Assembly (NCBI GenBank): GCA_024734495.1
Contig: JALMQS010000070.1
Span: forward strand, 10,326,572 to 10,390,571
Direction of reading: 5' to 3'
Length of the DNA: 64,000 bases
From: Forficula auricularia
Lineage: Eukaryota; Arthropoda; Insecta; Dermaptera; Forficulidae
The position numbers and the translations under genes are program-made. Positions 46,687-57,400 of the stretch are shown here, piece after piece. Numbering within the stretch: position 1 is the first letter of the stretch; every line of letters starts with the position of its first letter. The notes under the pieces are model-generated. The model was not told the origin of the DNA, made no database searches, and worked only from the letters and a program-made list of their open reading frames with translations.

Positions 46687-46905
46687 TTATTTTGACTCAC
46701 TGGCATAGTTGTTTCCGACCTCCCTCCGGATATTTTCTTTGAAACCGACCGAGGGTGTCTTCTCCGTATCATACGAGTTGTAGGAGAAATTGTCCGCTTT
46801 GAGATTCTCCACAAAAGTTTCCATCATTAATTTACACGTATCTTCGCCGGATATAGTTGCATAGCCATTCTTATCGTAGATTAAAAGCACTTTTTCCAAC
46901 TGAAT
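46687..46905 (-). CDS. Orphan last exon of a host gene, EF-hand-like loop
   Basis: On the minus strand, a pyrimidine-rich tract ending in TTTGTTTCAG precedes a 73-codon open exon in phase 0 that ends in TAA at 46687. The peptide begins IQLEKVLLIYDKNGYATISG and continues EDTCKLMMETFV, then a polar tail ending NNYASESK. DKNGYATISGED fits the EF-hand loop pattern at the calcium-binding D, N and I positions but ends in D rather than the usual E. Codon use and the clean acceptor make it look like real coding sequence. I do not recognise the gene. Upstream exons would lie at higher coordinates and were not found, so the gene may be a pseudogene or have very long introns. Confidence 0.6.
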   Translation of the reverse strand: MQLEKVLLIYDKNGYATISGEDTCKLMMETFVENLKADNFSYNSYDTEKTPSVGFKENIRREVGNNYASESK

Positions 46906-47103
46906 CTGAAACAAAAAGAAAAAATAACATTATTTTACAAGTTGAATCTTGAACCGAAAGGATTATTGAAGCTATATCGGGTTTTAGATAAAAATTTTCA
47001 ATTGTTGGTGGAACATATTTATTAAATTTATTGTTCAATGACAACAAAGAGAACTACGAAAACGTTGATGATCTAAATAAGAATCAAACAGTTTGAATAA
47101 CAA

Positions 47104-47352
47104 TTTTTTTTTTTTTATAAATTTTATTAAACCAATTATTTTACATTAATGAATGTATACATTGTATTTTTGCTTCGATTCCGAAGATTACTTCTCCACC
47201 ATCGAGTGTCCTTATTCATCTTTAGTCCTTGTTTTTAATAAGAGGAAAAAATCTAATTAGATAAAAAAACCTCTTTTCCGATAATTATTTCAATTCCATT
47301 ATTCCCCAATCAAGTCGATTGGTTTTCCATCTCTCATTACCAATCCATCACC
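47104..47352 (-). mobile_element. SINE-like retroposon D, copy 2
   Basis: Same core as 13126-13372. It is flanked by TTGAATAACAA at 47093-47103 and 47353-47363. The 5' end on the minus strand is 'ggtgatggattggtaatgag'. Confidence 0.92.
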
Positions 47353-47363
47353 TTGAATAACAA

Positions 47364-47618
47364 TTTTTTTTTTTTTTTTTTATAAATTTTATTAAACCAA
47401 TTATTTTACATTAATGAATGAATACATTGTATTTTTTGCTTCGATTCCGGAGATTACTTCTCCACCATCGAGTGTCCTTATTCATCTTTAGTCCTTGTTT
47501 TTAATAAGATGAAAAATCTAATTAGATAAAAAAACCTCTTTTCCGATAATTATTTCAATTCCATTATTCCCCAATCAAGTCGATTGGTTTATCCTCCCTC
47601 CTTCGCCATCCGTCGTTC
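47364..47618 (-). mobile_element. SINE-like retroposon D, copy 3, sharing a target repeat
   Basis: Same core and orientation as copy 2. It is flanked by TTGAATAACAA at 47353-47363 and 47619-47629, so the three direct repeats separate two copies. The longer poly-T (about 20) suggests it is the younger one. Its 5' end differs from copy 2. Confidence 0.92.
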
Positions 47619-48275
47619 TTGAATAACAATTAAGATGTATTTTATTGAGTTATAACTTTTACTCTGAAACATTTACGAACTTTAATTAATTATTTTTAAT
47701 TAAATATAAAGAGATTATTTAAATTTAGTTTTTTTTTTATGTTTTTTATTTAATCACAATCTAAGATTTTTTTAAAGAAAAAACATTATAGGGGCGGCAT
47801 TTCAAAGACTTGAATTATTACTAAGAAAAATCTACCGCACGGCTGTGCATCCATGTCCGAAATTTTCATTGTGTATCTATGTTTAAAAGGCGTAGTAATA
47901 TTTAAAAATAACAGAGACACGACTAATATTGTCAGTTCTGAGATGGAGATTTTTATTTATTTACTTTTGTTGAAGCTAAACGTTTTTCGAAACGCACAGC
48001 GTGGCAATTTGATTGTTAAGGCGGGCAATTCAAAAATAGGCTCGTCCAAATAAATATAAAAATCTACAAAATTAGTTGCCCATATTTAAAAAAAAAAAAT
48101 TTCTAGTAAGTAGCTTCAGCAATATAAAAAATAAGTAATCAACAAAATTTTGTTTTTGTAATTATATTTATATAATTAATAATTCTTTTTTATAATTTAA
48201 AAATTATGTATATGTTACATAGAAGGCTTAGGAGGGGACATTGTACAAAAAAGGTTGGGAAATAGTGAGTTAGAC

Positions 48276-48630
48276 AAGCGTTTCCCAAAGTGTGGGTCGC
48301 GACCCGCCACCGAGTCGTAGAAAAATTTTTGACGGGTCGCGAAAAAAAATTGTAAAAACACAAATTTTTTTTTACATATTAATTATTTTTTTTTTACATC
48401 AGTTAGACACTAAATGAATATAATTGTTAAATTTTTAATTAGTTATATTCTTCTTATACAATTATTTTGCAATTTTTGTGTATGAAATAAACAAACAAAT
48501 AATTTGATTTTTGTTAAAAAATACATTTTACCATATTTTGTAAATAAATGTTTTTTTTTTCATAAGGTGTGTCGCGAAAAATTTTAAAACCTCATACCGG
48601 GCCGCGGTCAAAAAAGTTTTGGAAACGCTG
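48276..48630. mobile_element. hAT-type miniature element, 355 bp, perfect TSD
   Basis: The ends are AAGCGTTTCCCAAAGTGTGG and AAAAGTTTTGGAAACGCTG (the left end has A for the usual C). It is flanked by the identical eight-base repeat AGTTAGAC (48268-48275 and 48631-48638). Subterminal GGGTCGCGACCCG and CGGGCCGCGGTC are GC-rich palindromic words. No transposase. Confidence 0.96.
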
Positions 48631-48639
48631 AGTTAGACT

Positions 48640-50575
48640 GTTCATTGTATATTTATAAAACCCTTTAAATAGTAAAGTTCTTTACTTAGTACTATTGCAG
48701 TTGTGTAATTCTTACTAACATTTTAATTTTTCTTTAGTTCATTTTGTAATAATATGATAAGTTAAGTTCAGCAGTTGTTCTTAAAATTATGTTTTTCTAA
48801 CGAAAATGACAATCTAAAAGTTATAGTTTTCGATAGGGTTCAAAAAGAAATTTATTATTTAGATAAAAGTCTTTTACATTTGAACTTAACAATTAGCAAG
48901 AAAAGCTTTTTTCTTTCCTAGTTATTAGTTGAATGAAAATTGTCAGTCTATTTAGAAAACTAAGAATCGATTGATTAATTAGTTACATTACATGGAAACA
49001 ATACTGATAAGACGGATATATTAAAGTAATTATATAGGTATTTTATTTACTATTTTTTTCTTTTCAGAGTTTTAACAAAATACTGATATTTATTAGAAAA
49101 CTGAATTATTTTTTAACAAAAAATGGTTTCACTCCCAAATATCAACACTTGGTGCAAGCAGGTCCGAAGCTAGACCGAACCGCGGCTGAATAAATAAATA
49201 TTGATAAATAATAAATAATAGTTATTATTATTATATTGTCTTTATTTTTATTTTTTAAATAGTTAATTTTATGTACAAAAGTTGTTATTTACATATTTAC
49301 AAAGGAATGAATAAGAAGATGTAATATAAGGCTTTATGGATGGAATCCAATGCATGACAATCACACGGGTTGGTTCACTGGAGAATTTTTTGAATGACAA
49401 ATTTTTATCATCGAATAATGAGCAATAATAATAAAATGATATCGTTGTCTTGTTTGATAGATGCCAATGTAACTCATAAAGTCATTAGATGACGTCTTTC
49501 AGCGTCACTTTTAGAGTTAGAATCTTTAATAAGTAAGAATTCAATATAATATTTGAATAATTTATTAATATTAATATATCTATATTTATGAAATCTTGAA
49601 TAGACATTTAAATTAATTTTGGAGTCGCCCAATTTTTACATTAATTATCTAGATTAAAATCTTTTTGTAGATTTTTAAATTTCCTAAAAAGTGGTTAAGG
49701 AAGAATTTAAAGTTATACAAAAAATGACTCATTTATTCACAACATAAGGAAAGTCAAATTTTTATATGAAAAAGCTAAATATGATATTTTGTTTCAATAT
49801 TCTAAAAGTTTTTCACATAAAATTTAACTTTAGACTAAGAGTCTATCTGACAAACCCACGAATAGACATTTAAAAAATATGTATGTCTAAAAAATCAATT
49901 TTAATTATATGCTACATATATAAGGCGTAATTTTAAATCGAAATCTACCGAAAGAGATCTTACCTCACAGCCATGATAAATAAATCTTTTTTTATTTTTG
50001 ACCCCTCAAAAATAATTATTTGATTAAAGTTTTAATAAGAGATTTGATTTCGGGGAAAATGAATGCATATAGTTCCTATCTTATTTAGTTGATGAGTTAT
50101 AACTGGTACACGAACAGAGGGACAGACCACTATAATGCCACTAATATGCCCCGATTCACTTTTGATCAGAATTTTTAAAATAAAAAAATCTGTTTCTCAA
50201 GATGTTTATTCACTTTAGAAAAAAGAATAATATTTAACCCTTTTTAAATTTAAAGATTACACTCATTCACTGCTAGATTTACGATTAGGCCAACGAGGTC
50301 CGGGTCTAGGGCGGCAAAATTTTAGGAGCACTCTAATTTTAGAGCGCCAAAATTTTAGAATTTAAAGAACGATAAAAATTTAAAAATCTATTTTGTTGTG
50401 AGTCTATGAACTGAAATTATATAATGGAAAAAATGTCTTTTTCTTATCAACAAAGCTTGGTTTCCTTGAACATGCCCGTGAAAGAACTTAAGGGATTTAA
50501 AAGAAGGCGGTTTTGCGTCGGCGCATACCATTTCAGTTGATTTATATCTGAGTGAATAGTCGTGAAACGAAGCAG
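48640..50575. other. 5' flank of the acid phosphatase gene
   Basis: AT-rich stretch without exons. I could not pick out a TATA box or initiator with confidence. The 200 bases before the start codon at 50584 are less AT-rich, as expected of a 5' untranslated region. Confidence 0.35.
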
Positions 50576-50583
50576 TCGAGAGA

Positions 50584-50712
50584 ATGCAGTCACCCCTTGT
50601 ACAACTGATATGGGAGCTTCTCGTGTTGGCAATCTGTGCGATTCCAGCTTATGGTAACGCTCAAGGGAGGAACCCAGCCGATAATACTTCCACCATAAAA
50701 CATGTTCTTATG
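50584..50712 (+). CDS. Acid phosphatase exon 1, signal peptide
   Basis: 43 codons. The start is the first ATG of a hydrophobic leader, with VQLIWELLVLAICAIPAYG as the hydrophobic core and a likely cleavage after AYG. A polar linker with a possible glycosylation site (NTS) follows, and the exon ends in IKHVLM at a GTACGC donor, phase 0. In this family a beta strand of the type 'xVxVxRHG' follows at once, which fits the start of exon 2. Confidence 0.9.
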
Positions 50713-51455
50713 GTACGCATTAGCATTTAAATACATTATATTTTTTTTGAATTCTGTCCAACAAATAACTACCTACATATTCCAAGATGCAAGATAATTT
50801 GTAGCATAGTCAAGATTTTCAAAAATATTATTCGGTAGGCTGGTAGATGAATAAAACTTTCTGAATGGGCCAGAGCTTATTCGTGTTTAAAAATGTCTGG
50901 ATTTTTTCACTCCTGAGAAAACGGCACATGGTTGGAATACACGATTTTTTTTAAATTAATTACTTTCGGCTGTAATCCAAATTTCATGCATTTTTTCAGA
51001 TTTTTAAATTAATGGGTTGCATAGCGTTCGAGGGAGAAATAATGCAATCAATTTTGAATGAACATAGACCGCGACTGGGGCATCAAAATAAAAATTACAA
51101 GACAACAATTAAAAAAATTTCAATTAACGTTTCCCATTAGATGTCGTGTTGCGAATTTTTGATCATCAAACAATAAATGTATACTTAATTTCTAGAAGCA
51201 GTGGTCCTCAACTCCTTTGTCAGTTCTTTTAGCTTTGCCATTCATTTATACATGGAGAGATTTGAACACACTATATGTATAATTGAATGGCAAAGCTAAA
51301 TGAACTGACAAAGTGTTTAGAAAAAAATTAACAAGAGCATGAGGTAGCTATAATAAAATAGCGAAACGTCGCAATTGATGATTTAATATAACATTTATTA
51401 TTTCTTCTTGCTCTGGAAAATTAATATATCTAATATTTATTATGGAACTGATTAA

Positions 51456-51494
<39 letters not shown>

Positions 51495-54400
51495 GTGGAA
51501 TAACGTATTAGATGAGAGAGAGCTGTTGGTAAAAATTTAATATCTTTTGGGATATTATTTTCATATAAATATAATATAAACAAATCTTGGAAATAAAAAA
51601 TAAATAATAAATAATAAATAAATAAATTATAAATTGTTCAAATTATCTCCTCTCCAGATTTCCACAAAACGTTTAAACAAAAATTATCAGGTATCACATC
51701 CTCTACACTTTTGCTTCTAACGGAATTCGCCGTAGCGTTAATAGCTTAGGAGCTATTTGATCATTTCCATTAGTGCCCCCAAACATCCTAGTTAGGCTCA
51801 AAATATCAAAATGTTCTATAGTATGGACTTTATGTTGAAAAACATCTGATCCAAATACGAAATTTCATTAAAATGCCTGCAGCCGTTTTTATGCCAATTG
51901 CGAACAAATTTTGTCCAGACAGAGAGAAATCAGACAGGTAGACAAACATGAATTTTCTGAAGATGTTTTCTTTCATAACTTTATTTTAAACTTGTAAATC
52001 CAAAGTTTAGGGAGGATTTTGATCAATGTAGAGACATAAACTTAATTTTATATAGATAGATAGATATCAATCAACAATCGGATTAGTGAAACTGAAAATA
52101 TTAAAGTAAAATAAACTAAAATAAAATCTAATCAATGTTTTATTTTATTCATTAAGAAAATAAAATCAAAAGATTCTCACACTAGTTGTTTACATTTTTT
52201 TATATAAAAGGCAGAATTTGTAAAATAATTTATATTAATTACTAATTAGATAAAGAAACATTGGTCTTGAAATCCAACTCGAATGAATTCGCTACGAGCT
52301 ACTTTTTAACAACTTAAATCTTTCGATTAAAATATGTCGGTCTTGGCAAATTACTCCTCATCTGGTTTTGAAGTCCGAAGTTTAACTTAAAAAAAATACT
52401 TCTATTGTTTTAGCGTTATTTGACATTTCTTAAATGTAGATAAAAGACATTTTTTATGGTATTTTTGCTCAAAGACGATACATTATTTTTCTCGCCATTG
52501 CTTATTTTTTTTTTCGTTCCTCTTAGCAACCTCTCTTGTACCCCAGGTTGGAAATCACTGTTCTATAGCAGAGTCTTGCTTCAATTGTTACAAACTTGTG
52601 GCAGAAAGGATACACATCCATTTATTTATGGAAAATAATATTTTATATTTTATATTGTACATATACATTCTGCCTCTTTAGATCAATCGACATGGTCACC
52701 GAACTCCTTTAAGAGCGGAAATCTACCTAAGGACCCATATAACTTTAATGAAAATATTAAACGGGATGGATACGGAGCTCTCTCAAACGTAAGTATAGGT
52801 AATACATTATGTTTAAATCACATTAATTAATAGTTGATAGCTTGGGAGATGTTTGATCATTTCCATTAGTTCCCCAACAACCTTTTGGGGTCAAAAAACA
52901 TATCCAAATAGAAATTTCTTTAAACTGAAGCTGAATTAATTTCAATGTTATGAATTTATAGTGCAAAAATAATGCCGAAATAAATAGGAATCATTTTATT
53001 TTCATTAAATGGAAGAATCTTAGGCGAAATCAGAAAAGTATTTAACATTTTCTAGTTAATTTCACACTCTTCCGGATTCTGAGATCTGAAGCGATTTTCA
53101 AGTGATTCTAGATTTAATAATAGTCAACTCAATGCCAGCAATAATTTAACGTAACACTTTTTTTATTCATTTTTATTCGGGGTTTAAAAGGCGCATCGAC
53201 TGCTAAGGTCATTAACACCTGGGATTTCCGAATACGTTAAAGATTTAACTACACACTCATATATATATATACATATACATACATACATACATACACACAC
53301 AGATATATACATATTTTAAAAACCTATATTTTATATTTACTATGAACCGTATTATTAGCATTTATTTATCTATTTACTTTCTTTCAACTCAATAGAACTT
53401 AACAAAAATAAATGTATAAATATACTACGAGATAAAAAAACTATATAAGAAAAACAACAATAATAATAATAAAGCTGTAAAAGGGCTTTTAAAAGATATA
53501 TGAAATAAACTATATTGAAAAACAGAAAACAATAATAAATGTATAAATATTCAACAAAAAATAAAATAAATAGGAGAAAAATACAATAATGAAGCTGTAG
53601 AAGGGCTTCTAATAAATATATGATAAATAGAATAATCAACAAAACAAATATCACAAATAGTCTGCCCATAGTTAGGTTCTACAAAAATAAATGATAAATT
53701 AAATTAAAATTTTCTTGACTTCCTAGTAGATTTAAGATAGTCTCATGTTCTATTTGGAATATTGTCCATAGCTAAACTATATACAGGACAATCAATTGAG
53801 GATGTGATCCAATGTGACTATAGAATTGCAAGTTGCACCCCATCTCCGAATCACATATTCATGAGAGAAGTAGCAATGTCCAATTCGGAGGCGTGTTCTG
53901 ATCGTCTGCATCTTTCTAGGCATATTATCAAATATTGGAAAGGGACATATTTTGGGTTTGACTCTTTTAAGTAGAGAAATTTGGCTCTCCCATTCTTTAC
54001 TCCAGGTGTTCTTAATTAATAATAAACCACTTTTGAATCATCTTCATCGATGGTGCAGAGTCCGGATAATACTTATCTAGCTTGGCTTTGGTCTCGGTTA
54101 TGGTTTTCTTGCGTAAATAATAGTGTTTAATCAGAACTTGGAAACTCAGATTTTTCATTTTTAAAAAAACACCGAGGTTGGTTCCTTCTCACTGCTGTAA
54201 CTTGTAAATTCGAAAACATGAATTGTTGAAATTTTTGACAGACGTCCAATGAAGAATGAAAGTAGTTATGAATGGTTCACATTAGTGCATTCTAGCCTCA
54301 TTTCATAGGATTATTCCGAGACTTTTTGATCTGCCTGTTATTTTACAGTTAGGTAAGAATCAGGAGTATAATTTGGGTCTCCAGTTACGTAAGCGATATA

Positions 54401-57400
54401 ATAAATTGCTGGGTCCATATTATTCTCCGAAATGGTTGTATGCAAGAACAACAGACTTCGAGAGAACTCACATGTCCGAACAGGCTATGCTCACGGGACT
54501 CTACCCGCCCAAAGGAGATCAAGTATGGAGCCTTGTAGTCCAGAATTGGCAACCAATTCCTATTCGAAGTTTTCCTCAGGAGGACGATCCGGTAACTATA
54601 TCTATATTTCATTTATCTTGAATTTCGCTTTTAGGGATCTGTACCAAAAATGGCAAAAATAGAACTTTTGTGGTGAAACATCGATGTCTCTCTCTCTAAC
54701 AGTATGCGTGTAGTTTGGAAACTTATCAATCTATAAGCCTAAAATTTGGTATGTGAGTTAAAATTTTTATGATTCGTAATTAATCTTATTTCCACAGCTC
54801 TGAAAAAATCAAACATTTAACATAAAATTCCTGATAAAAATAAAAATCACGCACCTCATCTATTGTGATTTTAAATAGTTCATGTAAAATTCTTGGGAAG
54901 TAAGAGGCCCGCCGAAGGCAGAGCTTTCCAGCTAGTATATCGTCGCCTTAGAAGTGTAAACATGCCAACTCAGCTAACAAGGAAATTTTACAGGACAGAG
55001 AAAAAACAAACAATATTTAAAATTGTTATTATGGAAAGAAACTATTTTTCACATTTTTTTCTTCAACTTACGATCGTAATTTTAAGTAGCATTTTTACTT
55101 GGACGATGTTGCATCTCTTTTTCTTTCGAACGGTATTAATATGTCATATATGATAAAAAATGGATTTAGCAGGTTTAGGGCCGGCGCATATTGAACCCAA
55201 TCCACGCACAGCCCACGCGTTGTCAAGTACAGAGACAGATTGAACGTGGGCTGGCCGTGAATGGGTTCAATATGCGCCATTCGTTTCAAACCTTGTTTTA
55301 TAAAACAACCCACGCGTGGGCTGTTCGGAGATTGGGTTCAATTTGCGCCGGGCCTTACACTCTAAGGCGACAATATATATATTTAGTGAAAGAATTAGCG
55401 CCTACGGCTAGCGCTTTACAACTCAAATCTGTTCGAATGGTTATCTATACTACAGGCGGACATAAACGAGCATTCAATCATTTGTGGAAGGCCAGAATTA
55501 AATTATTTGTGACTATATTATAGCATATATAATATTATAAAATCCTAAATCAGATAAGGGCATTCATGCTGAACAATATTATTATTACCTATTTTTTATA
55601 TATAATATATAAAATATACTTACTTAAAAGCACTAACTTCAAAAAAATTGGAAATAATGGTATTTTAATGTGATAAGTTTAGCTTAAATAAATAAATTTT
55701 GAATGTACCAGTAAAAAGTTGACTTTCACTTATTTTTCTTTATTGTGCTTAGAAATGAAACTTGATGAAAAATCATTTTAAATATAATTTTTCTCCCTCT
55801 TTCCCTATTTGATTTAAAATACGGCATCCTAAGCAGTCTAGAAAAAGTTTTCACTTTTTTCTCCAATTTTTGTAGATTTATAAGAAAAATTTGAATTTAT
55901 TCAAAATTTATACTATTATCTACTACTGCTACAACCTGCCGAGTTCTCGCTTTTTGAATTAGATTGCCTACTATATGTTAACCATAGGGAGAACTATTTT
56001 ACCATACTATACTTGTAAACCTTCATTCCCCAATACTCTAATCCTCCTTTGTTAATTTTGTTTTCATGTTTCTTTGTTTGAAGATATTAATGGGTACTCC
56101 TTGCAAACGATATAATCAACTCTTTAATGAAATCTATTTATCAAAGGATGCACAAGAAATTTCAAGCAAATATAAGAATCTTTTCAACAATTTAGAACAA
56201 TATACCGGTATGCCAATAGATTTGATTAATGCAACGAATATTTGCCTAATGTTTGAAATCGAGGTACGTGAGCAATTTTTTCTTTAATTTTCTAAATAAT
56301 AATTATTTAAGTATCCATGGTAATAAGGGTTTTTCGCGAAAAAGTTAAGGTTTAGATTCTTGATTCACGGTATTGCAATACTAAGGTGAATTATATATCT
56401 TCACGAAGGTTTTGAGTTCGTTAGATATATGTGTAATGAGTTTTGTTTAGTCAAAAAAAAAGAATCAAATCAAATAAATATTTTTATAAGATTTTTTTAC
56501 ATACAGAGAAACAGTGAGCTCTCTCAGTTATGAAATCAAAACTAGAACTCTCTATTTGACGACCAGCAAAGGGCTTTTATAAGGAAATCCTAGAGAAGAT
56601 TTGAAGTGGAAAATTCAGAGGGAAGGAAAGGGATTCAGAGGTTTCTGGATTTTACCATTAGCCCGATAGCCCGAGCACAAATTGATCGCACGGCACCCAT
56701 AGCAGAGATCCAGAGAGGCTTAAAGAACGATTAAAATTTAAAAATAGAAATGGCTTAGTTTTACTGTGAATGTATGAACAAATTTCACTTAAAGATATAT
56801 AATAATTGTTAAAGTGTTAAACAAAAATAAGCCTTTGCGGACTCTCAACTACACGCGCCCTGTTCGGGCTTAGTGTCGTTTCTTTTCTGCGAATGAACAG
56901 AAAATGACGTAGAAGTCAAGAAATTATTTCTTTAGGCGAAGGTTGTGGAGGGTAGATGAAATCCCTCTTTGCATGAGATAACAGTGACTTATTATTGTTT
57001 TTGGATATTTGTTGGTCAATTATCACTTATACTCAATTGCTTATTTACCTACTTATTAATTAATATCCTAGTATTATAATATAATTAGGGCAACCCCTCT
57101 AGTTCGGTGTGAACTCCTGCACCAAGAAGACGAGAATTATATTCCAAAAATTGGGTTGGATATGAAAGTATGTTTGCGTTTTTTGAAAGATAAAAGGTTA
57201 TGTATTGCTGAAAATACGAATGTGTGACGAGAGTTCCAGTCTCTAGAAGTCATAGGGATAAACGAATGCCTTTCTTTGTATCTATCTAATTTGATCGCGA
57301 AGAGCTGTTGCATTTTTGAAAATCGTGGGTTGTTTCTAACAAAGAAATGTATATATTTATATCCATTAAATTAATAATATAATTTTTATTTTTAGGAAGG

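Noticed and set aside
50447..50632. Minus-strand open frame at the start of the acid phosphatase gene
   Set aside because: It is the antisense shadow of the signal-peptide exon and its 5' untranslated region.
53370..53669. 99-codon hydrophobic minus-strand frame
   Set aside because: It is low-complexity sequence made by two tandem ~125-base AT-rich repeats.
54385..54612. Minus-strand open frame over acid phosphatase exon 3
   Set aside because: It is the antisense shadow of a clearly better coding frame.
55191..55523. 110-codon plus-strand open frame and its minus-strand counterpart
   Set aside because: They run through the GC-rich inverted-repeat MITE at 55178-55354 and have no family match or splice sites.
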